From assembly GCA_029262295.1 (NCBI GenBank), contig JAJCZR010000010.1:1-44404 (forward strand): DNA of 44,404 nt, given 5' to 3'. The DNA is from Deltaproteobacteria bacterium (lineage in GTDB: Bacteria > Desulfobacterota_D > UBA1144 > Nemesobacterales > Nemesobacteraceae). Within the stretch, counting starts at the first letter, position 1. Each line of letters starts with the position of its first letter. Below, piece after piece: positions 8,955-17,748 of the stretch. The position numbers and the translations under genes were made by a program. The notes beneath the pieces are model-generated. The model saw only the letters and a program-made list of their open reading frames with translations, was not told the origin of the DNA and did no database searches.

Positions 8955-9436
8955 ACAATCGGGGCCCCAACATTATCTATTTTTTGCTGGATTTTCATTA
9001 CTGCGTCAATTAAAGCTTCAGGCCTTGGAGGACATCCGCCCACATAAACATCTACTGGTAAAAATTCGTCTATTCCCTGCACAACTGCATAGCTGTCAAA
9101 AGGGCCGCCTCCGCAAGTGCATGAACCCATTGCAATTACCCATTTTGGCTCGGGCATCTGCTCATAAATTCTTCTGCATACAGAAGCCATCTTATATGTG
9201 ATTGTTCCCGAAACTATCATAAGATCAGCCTGACGTGGTGAAAACCTTGCAGCTTCAGCGCCAAACCTTGCAATATCAAACCTTGATGAGAAAACACCCA
9301 TCATCTCAATGGCACAACATGCTGTTCCAAAAGGCATAGGCCAAAGGCTGTTTTTTCTTCCCCAGTTTGCAAGCTCTGAGACTTTGGTGGTTAAAAAACC
9401 ATCTCCACCCAGAAGTGATCCGACATTTACTCCCAT
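8951..9436 (-). CDS. nuoB: NADH-quinone oxidoreductase subunit B
   Basis: This 161-residue subunit carries iron-sulfur cluster N2, the last electron carrier before quinone. The four ligands are visible: the paired Cys40-Cys41 in [12 protein letters not shown], Cys106 in [11 protein letters not shown], and Cys135 in [31 protein letters not shown] is also typical. It overlaps nuoA by 10 bases and nuoC by 4. Confidence 0.95.
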   Translation of the reverse strand: MGVNVGSLLGGDGFLTTKVSELANWGRKNSLWPMPFGTACCAIEMMGVFSSRFDIARFGAEAARFSPRQADLMIVSGTITYKMASVCRRIYEQMPEPKWVIAMGSCTCGGGPFDSYAVVQGIDEFLPVDVYVGGCPPRPEALIDAVMKIQQKIDNVGAPIV

Positions 9437-9786
9437 TCAAGTGCTCCTTTTTTTAGTACGTAAAAATATCCACCTACAACAATCAATAAAAATGCTAATA
9501 TTTCGATAAGTGCTAGTATGCCAAGATCCTTGAATACTACAGCCCAAACAATCAGGAATACAGATTCAATATCAAAAAGAATGAACAAAGCCCCAATAAG
9601 GTAGTATCTGAGTGAGAATTTCTCTCTTGCATCTCCAGTTGGAAACATTCCAGACTCATAGGGAGTAAGTTTTCTCCAGGTTCCCTCTCTTTTTGGACCG
9701 AGAAGATAAGACACGGTCAGCAAGGCTGCTGCAAGCCCCGTACCCATAATAATTATTAGTAAAATCGGGATATATTGTTCAAGCAC
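9427..9786 (-). CDS. nuoA: NADH-quinone oxidoreductase subunit A
   Basis: This 119-residue membrane subunit of complex I has three predicted helices. The conserved loop [20 protein letters not shown] and the following [20 protein letters not shown] are characteristic. The start is a GTG at 9784-9786 preceded only by a weak TAGG. A candidate promoter places the transcript start within a few bases of this codon, so the mRNA may be nearly leaderless. It is first in the nuoABCD operon and diverges from the sirtuin gene. Confidence 0.92.
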   Translation of the reverse strand: MLEQYIPILLIIIMGTGLAAALLTVSYLLGPKREGTWRKLTPYESGMFPTGDAREKFSLRYYLIGALFILFDIESVFLIVWAVVFKDLGILALIEILAFLLIVVGGYFYVLKKGALEWE

Positions 9787-9822
9787 AGCCTATAAGATTA
9801 GTAGCCAGAGTATAATTGTCAA
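9787..9822 (-). promoter_or_regulatory. Candidate sigma-70 promoter of nuoABCD
   Basis: On the minus strand TTGACA (9822-9817) is followed after 16 bases by TAATCT (9800-9795). Transcription would begin around 9788, next to the GTG start of nuoA. The -35 is perfect and the -10 is poor. Confidence 0.35.
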
Positions 9823-9882
9823 GAATGTTGTTAACTAAATTTCTGTGTATTATTATCTGGCCCGACTTTAAGGAATAATTTC

Positions 9883-10626
9883 ATGGAAAATGACATAAAT
9901 AAAGCCTACGAACTGATAAATGAGGCTTCTATTATTACAGTTTTAACAGGTGCCGGAATATCTTCTGAAAGCGGCGTGCCAATCTTCAGGGGAAGTGAAG
10001 GCCTGTGGAATAACTACCGCCCTGAAGAGCTTGCTACTCCAAAAGCATTTTTTGAAAACCCGGGAATTGTGTGGGAATGGTATGACTGGCGAAGATCAGT
10101 AATGAAAAAGGCTGAACCAAATCATGGGCACTATGCTCTTAGTGAACTTGAAAGACAAAAGGACAAATTCACTCTTATCACTCAAAATGTGGACGGGCTT
10201 CACCAACTTGCAGGCTCAGACAATATTATAGAGATGCATGGCAACCTTTGGGAAATAAGATGTACAAAATGTAACAACCTTGAAAAAAACTATCAGGTAC
10301 CAATACCTGAACTTCCTCCCAAGTGCAGCAAGTGCAGTGAAATTATGAGGCCAAACATAGTCTGGTTTGGAGAAATTATACCTATGCAAAAGATAGACAG
10401 GTGTATTTTTGCAATCGAAGAGTCCGATCTTTTCATGATTATTGGCACATCAGGGCTTGTTGAACCGGCAGCATCTTTTGGATTTGTGGCTAAAGAGCAT
10501 AATAAAACCGTAATTGAAATTAATTTGGATGAAACTCCTGGCACAGGACTTTATGACCTCAGTATCAAAGCAAAATCAGGAGAAGTCTTACCACTCTTGG
10601 TAGACTCGGGCAATACTTTGAACTAG
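9883..10626 (+). CDS. cobB: Sirtuin-type NAD-dependent protein deacylase
   Basis: This 247-residue enzyme removes acyl groups from protein lysines using NAD. It has the NAD-binding GAGISSESGVPIFRG (residues 23-37), TQNVDGLHQLAG (100-111), catalytic His119, and a Cys4 zinc site (C127, C130, C148, C151). Tyr67 and Arg70 form the YxxR motif that, in class III sirtuins such as SIRT5 and E. coli CobB, recognises succinyl or malonyl groups. Desuccinylase/demalonylase activity is therefore likely. An AAGGAA site precedes the ATG. It is divergent from nuoA, and the broken GH18 gene follows 11 bp later. Confidence 0.92.
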   Translation: MENDINKAYELINEASIITVLTGAGISSESGVPIFRGSEGLWNNYRPEELATPKAFFENPGIVWEWYDWRRSVMKKAEPNHGHYALSELERQKDKFTLITQNVDGLHQLAGSDNIIEMHGNLWEIRCTKCNNLEKNYQVPIPELPPKCSKCSEIMRPNIVWFGEIIPMQKIDRCIFAIEESDLFMIIGTSGLVEPAASFGFVAKEHNKTVIEINLDETPGTGLYDLSIKAKSGEVLPLLVDSGNTLN

Positions 10627-10637
10627 TAGAGTAAGTT

Positions 10638-11755
10638 ATGATGAAAGTTTTGATTAAATTCGCTCTGATTATTTTTTTATCTTCATCATTTTTTTTAAAT
10701 GCTTCTTTTTCTTTAGATAAACATCACTCAAATCATATTTCTAAGCATAAAACAGAGGAACCAAAAACTGAAGTAGGTTATGACTTGCATAATAATATTG
10801 TTAGCACTAGACCTGTAAATATTGATCCAGAATGCAAATTAAATAAAAAAGTTTATGGATGGCATCCATACTGGTATGGAACTTCATATAAAAGTTACGA
10901 CTATAATCTTCTATCCAGAATTTCATACTTCTCGTTAAAAGTAGATCCTAAAACCGGAAATTTTGAAGATATTCACTTTTGGAAAACCACTCCGCTAATA
11001 GATATGGCAAAGTCGGGCGGAACTAGGATTGACCTTACAATCACAAATTTTGGAGCAAAAAATAATGCAGAGTTCCTGCAAAGCAAAAAAGCCCAATCAA
11101 AACTGATTAAGAATACTATAAAGCTTCTTAAACTCAGAGGTGCAGACGGGGTTTGTATTGATTTTGAATCGGTTCCAGGAAGCATGAGAGATGAATTTAG
11201 TAGTTTTATAAACAAATTTTCAAAAGAGATGAAGGGAAAACTTCCCGAGGCAACTTTATCTCTAGCCCTTTATGCTGTGGATTGGCACAATGTGTTCAAC
11301 ATTAAGGAAATTAATCCCGCTGTAGATCAATTTATCCTTATGGCTTATGATTATCACACTGCATCAAGTAAGAAAGCAGGGCCTGTTGCGCCAATAAACA
11401 GTGGAAAAATCTGGTCTCCCTTTAATGTTAAAAAATCGATTGAAAACTATCTTAAAAAAGGTGTTCCGGCATCAAAATTATTGCTATCAGTTCCATATTA
11501 TGGGCAAGAGTGGAAAACTGCTAAATCCAAATTTCCATCAAAGAACATAGATCACATAACAGCAAAACCCCGGTAATTATAAATAAAAAAGAAAGTAAAA
11601 ATTACCAAACGTGGTTTGATGATAAAAAAAGCCTTGATGCTAAATACAAATTAGTAAACGAGCTAGGTCTTGGTGGGATTGGAATCTTCGCTCTTGGCTA
11701 TGATAATGGACACGAAGACCTCTGGGAAGCTATTGCAGACAACTTCTGTGAGTAG
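10638..11755 (+). pseudogene. Secreted glycosyl hydrolase family 18 protein, frameshifted near the 3' end
   Basis: The first frame (10638-11576, 312 aa) has a signal peptide (about residues 1-25) and a GH18 barrel. KVYGWHPYWYGTSYKSYDYN is strand 1 and GADGVCIDFE (168-177) is the DxxDxDxE-type active site with catalytic Glu177. It ends early at ...HITAKPR. The missing end continues in another frame from about 11573 to the TAG at 11753-11755 (TWFDDKKSLDAKYKLVNELG, then GGIGIFALGYDNGHEDLWEA), which is the last barrel strand. Adding one base to the AAAACCCC run at 11564-11571 restores a protein of about 372 residues. This is either a real lesion or a sequencing error. The likely substrate is peptidoglycan or chitin-type glycan. 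Confidence 0.8.
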
Positions 11756-11761
11756 CAAACA

Positions 11762-11850
11762 CCAATCTGGCACAATAAGCAAAAATAAGTGGCGCGACAA
11801 TCGTTGCATCAGATTCAGTAATCAATCTTAGTTCCAACTCCACATTTTTC
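11762..11850 (-). pseudogene. Relic of the 3' end of a second deoxyhypusine synthase-like gene
   Basis: Read on the minus strand this stretch gives ELRLITESDATIVAPLIFAY. The intact DHS-like gene at 16569-17546 ends KFIIESDATIVAPLIFAYLL. Nucleotides 11775-11820 also match 16582-16627 closely, whereas sequence further upstream (above about 11830) does not. After the matching part the relic reads into a different tail without the normal ...DW end. It lies between the broken GH18 gene and the promoter of the RTX gene. No start or complete domain remains. Confidence 0.75.
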
Positions 11851-11872
11851 GATTTTATAAATTTATTGTTAG

Positions 11873-11901
11873 TTGACAATTTAATTATAGTTTTGTAATA
11901 A
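11873..11901 (+). promoter_or_regulatory. Sigma-70-like promoter of the RTX-repeat gene
   Basis: A perfect -35 TTGACA (11873-11878), a 17-bp spacer and TAATAA (11896-11901) lie about 40 bp upstream of the ATG. The strong AAGGGGG ribosome-binding site at 11926-11932 completes a well-formed leader. Confidence 0.6.
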
Positions 11902-11939
11902 TTAATTATAGTTGTTTAAAAATTTAAGGGGGATTCATT

Positions 11940-13427
11940 ATGAATAATTTAAGACTTATATTCAGATTTAAACTATTTTTTCTCACCGTTTTATTCTTTA
12001 CATTAGGATCAATAAATTCTATTTCTCAGGTAATTAAGCCATCCGGAGAATCAGATAGACCATCAAGCCAGCTTGTCCTTTGGTATGATCAGGATATTGA
12101 TCTTAGTGGAAGAACAAGCGTGATTCAGGTTACCAATACAAGCCAAACTGATTCAATTGTTATCCATGTCCAGATTTTTTCTAACGATCCTGGTGCTGCT
12201 TGTCTTGAAAGTGATTTTGTTGACATATTAACACCAAGTGACACACACACCTACAATTTTTCAAATATTTTTCTTAATGATGGATCACCTTCTATTTTTC
12301 CTGAAGGAACTTTTGATAATTCCAAAGGATTCGTTGTAATTACCCCTGTTGCAGGCATTGCAGATCTTTCAGCAGTTTCGTTTCAGCACTTAACTGGAAA
12401 CACAGTTGTATTTGAAAGTAATTCTTCACCACTAAGTACTAGGGCCTTTAAGATTAATTCAATGGGAAGGGATGCTGTAAATTTTACCGACGGTGAAGTG
12501 GCACCAGATGGAACTGTGCTTGATGGTATTAATAATGGTTTCGTTTTAATTCAACCGGAAGAAGTCGTTTTTAATATCAATAACTTTGATTTCTCATTTG
12601 GTGGAACAAATTTTTTTGGCACAGTGGATGTTATTGGAATTTCTTTTCGTGATTCTTATTCAGATCCTGGTTTAGTAGGTTATCTAGCACAACCTATTTT
12701 TAACCTTGAGATTGACCCATTCTTATTTGATTTTGAGGAAGACCCTGCTTCTTGCCCCTCAAGATTTCCAGGATGTTTTATGAATATCGGTATAAGTGAA
12801 CAATTTCCAGGATCTAATTTATTATTAAGTGAAGAAAACCTTTGTGATCCTATTACTCTTCCAAATCTTCCAACTGATCCCACAAGAGTTATAGGCTGGT
12901 CTATAATATTTGTGTCTGATTATGAAGAATTTGATAATTTTATTGGACTATATACATCTAACTATAATCAGACAAGCAGTTTTGGCGGAGGGACGGTTAA
13001 TCTATCTTTTGGAGGAGCAGACTGGATGTTTGCTAAAGGCGATGAAACAATAGTTGAAAGACCTGCATCAAGCCCTTGCGGAACAGAAGGTGCAATAATT
13101 GGAACTCCCGGAGATGATGTTTTAAATGGAACTGACGGAAATGATATTATTATTGGTTTAGGCGGCAATGATACGATCAATGGTTTAAAAGGTGATGATT
13201 GTATCGATGCAGGAAGTGGTAATGACACTGTGTTTGGAAATAAAGGAGATGATAACATTTTTGGTGGGGATGGTGACGATACTCTCGATGGTGGTAAGCA
13301 GAATGATGTGATTAACGGGAATGATGGAGATGATGAAATTAACGGTGGGAACGGTACTGACAATGTGAATGGAGGAAACGGTACTGATTCATGTGTAAAT
13401 TCTGAGACGACTGTTAACTGTGAATAA
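11940..13427 (+). CDS. Secreted protein with C-terminal RTX calcium-binding repeats
   Basis: This is a 495-residue protein with an N-terminal signal peptide (about residues 1-30; hydrophobic LFFLTVLFFTLGSINSIS). A middle region (30-380) resembles no family I know; it has many beta-prone stretches and paired Cys (PASCPSRFPGCF). From about residue 387 there are some ten RTX nonapeptide-type repeats, for example GTPGDDVLNGTDGNDIIIG and GGNDTINGLKGDDCIDAG, ending in a small Cys-containing tail. RTX repeats bind calcium and fold outside the cell. An N-terminal signal peptide points to Sec export rather than the type I route of classical RTX proteins. Strong promoter, ribosome-binding site and terminator suggest high expression as a single gene. 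Confidence 0.85.
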   Translation: MNNLRLIFRFKLFFLTVLFFTLGSINSISQVIKPSGESDRPSSQLVLWYDQDIDLSGRTSVIQVTNTSQTDSIVIHVQIFSNDPGAACLESDFVDILTPSDTHTYNFSNIFLNDGSPSIFPEGTFDNSKGFVVITPVAGIADLSAVSFQHLTGNTVVFESNSSPLSTRAFKINSMGRDAVNFTDGEVAPDGTVLDGINNGFVLIQPEEVVFNINNFDFSFGGTNFFGTVDVIGISFRDSYSDPGLVGYLAQPIFNLEIDPFLFDFEEDPASCPSRFPGCFMNIGISEQFPGSNLLLSEENLCDPITLPNLPTDPTRVIGWSIIFVSDYEEFDNFIGLYTSNYNQTSSFGGGTVNLSFGGADWMFAKGDETIVERPASSPCGTEGAIIGTPGDDVLNGTDGNDIIIGLGGNDTINGLKGDDCIDAGSGNDTVFGNKGDDNIFGGDGDDTLDGGKQNDVINGNDGDDEINGGNGTDNVNGGNGTDSCVNSETTVNCE

Positions 13428-13441
13428 AACATATATACTCA

Positions 13442-13472
13442 GGGGCAGTCTTAATGACTGCCCTATTTTTTT
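13442..13472 (+). terminator. Intrinsic terminator after the RTX gene
   Basis: The stem GGGCAGTC (13443-13450) pairs with GACTGCCC (13456-13463) around a 5-base loop and is followed by ATTTTTTT. This is a textbook rho-independent terminator 14 bp after the stop. Confidence 0.9.
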
Positions 13473-13573
13473 ATTCCAACTGTAATGTCAATTTCTCATT
13501 CCATAGAGATTTCCCCAAAATATTTTGCTGAGTTACAATAAACTTCTAACTAAATCATCAAATAAAAATCATA

Positions 13574-14032
13574 ATGTTTCTGAAGAATTTTATAAACTTT
13601 CTATTCTCAAATCGAAAAAATATAGATTTTAATCCTATAAGAAAAGATGTTCATAGGATAGATATTCAAGAATATGTTTATTTTAATGTCTATTGGAAAG
13701 TCTTAAAAATTGGCAAAGGCCCAGCTGCCACATTAAACATACATAATAAAGAAATCCTTAAATTTGACTGTTTTGGTAAAGATGATGGACACTTTCACGT
13801 CTCCCCAAACTACAACAAGAGAATATTTTTCGAAGAGAATTCAGCACGTGAACAGATTAATAGAACATCCTCTGAGCTAAAAAACAATTTAAACAAGTAT
13901 TTGGATATGAACAATGACAAGAAAGTTGGGGAAATAGAAATTAATAATAACAATTTAGAATTAGCCGTTGATGAAATGCAGGAAAAAATGATCCGCTTTT
14001 TAGAAACTGTTCCCGAGATTCGGGGAATTTGA
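13574..14032 (+). CDS. Hypothetical protein, 152 aa
   Basis: I do not recognise this protein. It has no signal peptide or membrane segment. An aromatic, strand-rich N-terminal half (IDIQEYVYFNVYWKVLKIGK, then LKFDCFGKDDGHFHV) is followed by a charged, helix-prone C-terminal half (about residues 90-145) that could form a coiled coil. There is no clear ribosome-binding site before the ATG. It stands alone between the RTX terminator and the cupin gene. Coding is supported by length and balanced composition only. Confidence 0.6.
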   Translation: MFLKNFINFLFSNRKNIDFNPIRKDVHRIDIQEYVYFNVYWKVLKIGKGPAATLNIHNKEILKFDCFGKDDGHFHVSPNYNKRIFFEENSAREQINRTSSELKNNLNKYLDMNNDKKVGEIEINNNNLELAVDEMQEKMIRFLETVPEIRGI

Positions 14033-14145
14033 AAAATTAAAATATAATACGTCAGATACTAAATGAAATTTGCTAAGTACAAATAAGTTATAATAAAATG
14101 TAGTAGTTATTCTGAATTTCTCCAAGTTACCAAAGGGGGCAACCA

Positions 14146-14493
14146 TTGGATCTTTTCAAGTTATTAAAAGACATTGAATTTAAGGATGGAGAGAACGGAC
14201 ATGCACAAGTACTTTACGCAGATTTCGATAGCAGGGTACTCCGTTTTGCATTACAGAAAGGACAAAGAGTGAGTCACCTAAATCCTCATTCACCGGCACA
14301 AATAATAGTTGTAAGAGGTAAAGGTGTTTTTGAGGGGAATAATGGTTATCAAACAGCCGCCTCAAATTCATTACTTCTTTTTTCAAAGGGAGAAGAATTT
14401 TCAGTGAGAGCAGAAAGTGAAGAAATTGTTTTTCTTGCCCTTTTTCATGGTGCAGAAAGAGCCGATCCTGAACATGCTCCGATTAGATCATAG
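14146..14493 (+). CDS. Small single-domain cupin protein
   Basis: This 115-residue protein has a cupin-like pattern: GQRVSHLNPHSPAQIIVVRG (motif 1, with two His but Gln in place of the usual Glu) and a second motif around AASNSLLLFSKGEEF. Such small cupins bind a metal or small ligand; the substrate cannot be predicted. The start is a TTG at 14146, chosen because AAAGGGGG (14132-14139) lies just 6 bases before it and no ATG follows in frame nearby. A TATAAT at 14089-14094 may be its -10. It could sense a metabolite for the reductase gene downstream, but that is a guess. Confidence 0.7.
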   Translation: MDLFKLLKDIEFKDGENGHAQVLYADFDSRVLRFALQKGQRVSHLNPHSPAQIIVVRGKGVFEGNNGYQTAASNSLLLFSKGEEFSVRAESEEIVFLALFHGAERADPEHAPIRS

Positions 14494-14708
14494 ATTATTT
14501 TTAAAAAGTTATAGTCAACACAGAAAAATTATATTAATAAAAACTTTATCATTTGTTAATAAGACCTTTCAAACATAACTCTATTTTAGACATGTTGTTT
14601 TAATCTATAATGTGTTCTGATAATCTAACTATATTGGACAATAAGAAAGTTATGTCATTAAAAATAATTTCGTTTATAGCATAGCTATTAAAAAGTGAGT
14701 GAATATTT

Positions 14709-16433
14709 ATGTCAGCAAAAAAGGACAAATCAAAAGTCGAGATAATTAAAGAAAATAGCAAAAATCTAAGAGGTTCAATAGCAGACCAACTGGCTGAAAA
14801 CAATGACAGTTTTGATCGTGAGGGATATGAAATTCTCAAATTCCATGGGATATACCAACAGGATGACAGAGATGTACGGCAGGAGCGCAAAAAGGAAGGG
14901 AAAGGGAAAAAATATATTTTCATGTTGAGAACAAAAAATTCCGGTGGTGGAGAGTTAACTGCCCGCCAGTGGCTTGCCCATGATGAAATTGCCGACAAAT
15001 ATGGAAATGGCACTTTTAGGATTACAACCAGACAGGATATTCAGTTTCATGGTGTTGGAAAAGAAAACCTCAAAAATACAATTAAATATTTGAATAGAAA
15101 TTTGATTCCGACATATGGTGCATGTGGAGATTCAAACAGGAACACAGTTGCCGATCCAATTTCCAATATAAGAAAAGGATCCAAGTTCGACTCACAAAAA
15201 TGGGCAAAACTCATTTCCGAACACTTTAATTATAAAAGCAATGCCTACTATGACATCTGGCTCGATGGGGAACGATACCTAGAAACCAATCCCAACAAAG
15301 ATGAAACAGAGAATATATATGGAAATGCATATCTTCCAAGAAAATTCAAAATAGGGATAGCACAACCAATTGATAATAGCGTGGATGTGCACACAAATGA
15401 TATTGGTTTAGTGGCAATAATTAACGATAAACTTAATGGTTTTAATGTACTTGTTGGTGGAGGTCTGGGAAGTCATCACCGCCAGCCCAAAACTTACCCT
15501 CGTCATGCTACACCACTTGCTTTTGTTACAGAAGACAAACTGTTAGATGTTGTAACAAGGATAGTGGAATTTCAACGTGATAATGGAGATAGAAAAGATA
15601 GAAAGCATGCAAGGCTTAAATACATAGTTGAAGAATGGGGAATTGATAAAGTAAGAAATGAAATAGAAAAAAGGCTGGGTTACAAACTGGATCCACCTTT
15701 AGAAGAAATAGAGCTTAAGCAGCCGACTGATCACTACGGTTGGCATAAGCAAAATAGTCCAGGACTTTTGTATCTCGGGCTTTTTATTGAAAATGGAAGA
15801 ATTAAAGATACTGAGGATACAAAACTAAAATCTGGATTAAGAGATATAATCACAAAATACAATTTAGGAGTACGTTTAAGTCCACTGCAAGATATAATTC
15901 TTACAAATGTAAAAGAGGAAAATAAAGAAAATATTAATTCCATGCTCTCTGAATATGGAATTAAAACTCATGAAGCTTATTCAATTTTACGGCTCAACTC
16001 AATGTCCTGCCCTGCTCTTCCCACATGTGGATTGGCACTTGCAGAATCTGAAAGATATATGCCGTCAATATTAAAGGAGCTCGAAAAAAGGGGTTATGGG
16101 AAAGAAGATATTAAAATTCGAATGAGTGGCTGCCCTAATGCATGTTCCAGACCCACAACTTCAGAAATAGGGATAATGGGCACTTCTCCCGGCAAATATA
16201 ATGTCTATCTGGGTGGGGATTATGAAGGCACAAGGCTCAATACTATTTATGAAGAACTAGTAGAGGACAATGAACTTCCAACTTTGATTGGTAATCTAAT
16301 TGATATATTTAGAGAAAATAAAGTAAGAAAGGAAAACTTTGGGGATTTTTGTAAAAGAGTTGGTAATGAAAAACTGAAGTTGCTTGTAAAAAACAACGCT
16401 TCATCAAATTCTTCAGCACCAATGAACAGTTAA
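14709..16433 (+). CDS. Siroheme sulfite/nitrite reductase (assimilatory hemoprotein)
   Basis: This 574-residue enzyme carries out six-electron reduction of sulfite (or nitrite) with a siroheme coupled to a 4Fe-4S cluster. The cluster ligands are visible as Cys434 and Cys440 (SCPALPTC) and Cys475 and Cys479 (SGCPNAC). TFRITTRQDIQFHGVGKENL and GACGDSNRNTVADP are the substrate-side arginine motifs. The stretch PGKYNVYLGGDYEGTRLNTI matches the CysI/ferredoxin sulfite reductase type better than NirA. No flavoprotein (cysJ) or cysH lies next to it, so ferredoxin is the likely donor. A TATAAT at 14606-14611 in the 215-bp upstream gap is a possible -10. The gene runs convergent to the DHS-like gene. 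Confidence 0.88.
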   Translation: MSAKKDKSKVEIIKENSKNLRGSIADQLAENNDSFDREGYEILKFHGIYQQDDRDVRQERKKEGKGKKYIFMLRTKNSGGGELTARQWLAHDEIADKYGNGTFRITTRQDIQFHGVGKENLKNTIKYLNRNLIPTYGACGDSNRNTVADPISNIRKGSKFDSQKWAKLISEHFNYKSNAYYDIWLDGERYLETNPNKDETENIYGNAYLPRKFKIGIAQPIDNSVDVHTNDIGLVAIINDKLNGFNVLVGGGLGSHHRQPKTYPRHATPLAFVTEDKLLDVVTRIVEFQRDNGDRKDRKHARLKYIVEEWGIDKVRNEIEKRLGYKLDPPLEEIELKQPTDHYGWHKQNSPGLLYLGLFIENGRIKDTEDTKLKSGLRDIITKYNLGVRLSPLQDIILTNVKEENKENINSMLSEYGIKTHEAYSILRLNSMSCPALPTCGLALAESERYMPSILKELEKRGYGKEDIKIRMSGCPNACSRPTTSEIGIMGTSPGKYNVYLGGDYEGTRLNTIYEELVEDNELPTLIGNLIDIFRENKVRKENFGDFCKRVGNEKLKLLVKNNASSNSSAPMNS

Positions 16434-16568
16434 AAACAATTAATTATATTAAACTCAACAAAGCTTGTTTTAAAAATACGTGAAAAAAGTTAACCCTAAT
16501 ATTTATGTCAACGAATTTTGAAAGGATGACAATTCTCAAACGCTTTAATCAGAAAAATATTTTTTTTC

Positions 16569-17546
16569 TTACCAATCCAGCAAATAAGCAAAAATAAGTG
16601 GCGCAACAATTGTAGCATCAGACTCAATAATAAATTTTGGTGTGTCTATACTGAGCTTGCCCCATGTGATTTTTTCATTGGGAACCGCACCCGAATATGA
16701 TCCATAGCTCGTTGTTGAATCCGATATCTGACAGAAATAGCTCCAGAGCGGAGTATCCAGTATTTTCAAATCCTGAATTAACATAGGAACAACACATATT
16801 GGAAAATCGCCTGCAATGCCCCCTCCGATCTGAAAAAAACCAACTCCTTCATCCCCCGCATTTTCTCTATACCAGTTTGAAAGATATATAAGGTATTCAA
16901 TTCCCGACTTCATTGTTGATGGTTGGAGTTCTTCGTTAATACAGTGTGCAGCAAAAATATTTCCTAATGTTGAATCTTCCCATCCAGGCACAACAATAGG
17001 AAGATTTTTTTCAGCCGCCGCAAGTACCCAACTGTCTTTTGGATCAATTTCATAAAACTCTTTCAAAACACCCGATAATAAAAGTTCATACATATATTCA
17101 TGAGGAAATTTACGCTCATTATTTTCTTCCGAGCTTTTCCATATTTTATAAATAAGTCTTTCTATTCTTCTAAATGCTTCTTCTTCCGGAATGCATGTGT
17201 CGGTAACACGATTAAGCCCTCTTTTCATTAGTTCCAATTCGTCTTTAGGAGTAAGATCACGATAATTAGGAACTCTTTCATAATAAGAATGTGCTACAAG
17301 GTTCATTATATCTTCTTCAAGATTAGCGGCAGTGCATGATATAATATGCACTTTATCCTTGCGTATCATCTCAGCAAGTGACTTTCCAAGCTCAGCAGTG
17401 CTCATAGCCCCGGCAAGAGTAATCATCATCTTCTTACCTTCCTCAAGATGTTTTTCATAGGCTCTTGCGGCATCAACAACAGTTGCAGAGTTAAAATGCT
17501 TAAAGTGCTCAGTGATAAACTTTTTTATGTTCCCGTTTTTACCCAT
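16569..17546 (-). CDS. Deoxyhypusine synthase family protein
   Basis: This 325-residue protein has the DHS fold with NAD-binding elements. LAGAMSTAELGKSLAEMIRK and VVPGWEDSTLGNIFAAHC are family hallmarks. NEKITWGKLSI holds Lys297, which aligns with the catalytic lysine that carries the aminobutyl group in true DHS. Bacteria lack the eIF5A substrate; characterised bacterial DHS-like enzymes make homospermidine or related polyamines, which is the best guess here. The ATG at 17544-17546 has the conserved leader shared with the relic at 20.6 kb. It is divergent from UPF0182 and convergent with the reductase gene. Partial copies of its two ends lie elsewhere in the window. Confidence 0.9.
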   Translation of the reverse strand: MGKNGNIKKFITEHFKHFNSATVVDAARAYEKHLEEGKKMMITLAGAMSTAELGKSLAEMIRKDKVHIISCTAANLEEDIMNLVAHSYYERVPNYRDLTPKDELELMKRGLNRVTDTCIPEEEAFRRIERLIYKIWKSSEENNERKFPHEYMYELLLSGVLKEFYEIDPKDSWVLAAAEKNLPIVVPGWEDSTLGNIFAAHCINEELQPSTMKSGIEYLIYLSNWYRENAGDEGVGFFQIGGGIAGDFPICVVPMLIQDLKILDTPLWSYFCQISDSTTSYGSYSGAVPNEKITWGKLSIDTPKFIIESDATIVAPLIFAYLLDW

Positions 17547-17748
17547 AATTTAAGAGAATACATTATCACACGTAAACGTAATCTTTCAAAAAACCTATCC
17601 ATAATTAATCTCTACTTTTTTATTGATACATTCAATATGTGCTGCCAAAGAATACTTTATTAATTACGAAAAGGTTTATTTCTGTTATGCTTATAGAAGA
17701 ATAATTGACGATACTTATGAAAACCGTAACAATTTCCATCTAACATTT

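Noticed and set aside
13090-13400. Possible tandem DNA repeat or CRISPR-like array
   Set aside because: The periodic signal is the RTX nonapeptide coding sequence; no conserved direct repeat with unique spacers is present.
12968-13432. Minus-strand Ser/Pro-rich ORF of 154 codons
   Set aside because: It arises from the repetitive Gly-Asp codons of the RTX repeats and lacks any ribosome-binding site.
16530-16600. Tiny ORF beginning ATGACAATTCTC before the DHS-like gene end
   Set aside because: The GAAAGG is directly adjacent to the ATG with no spacing and the reading runs into the 3' end of the DHS-like gene.
17623-17748. N-terminal extension of UPF0182 from a TTG
   Set aside because: The extra 42 residues are not hydrophobic, have no family likeness and lack a ribosome-binding site; the ATG at 17749 gives the usual family start.
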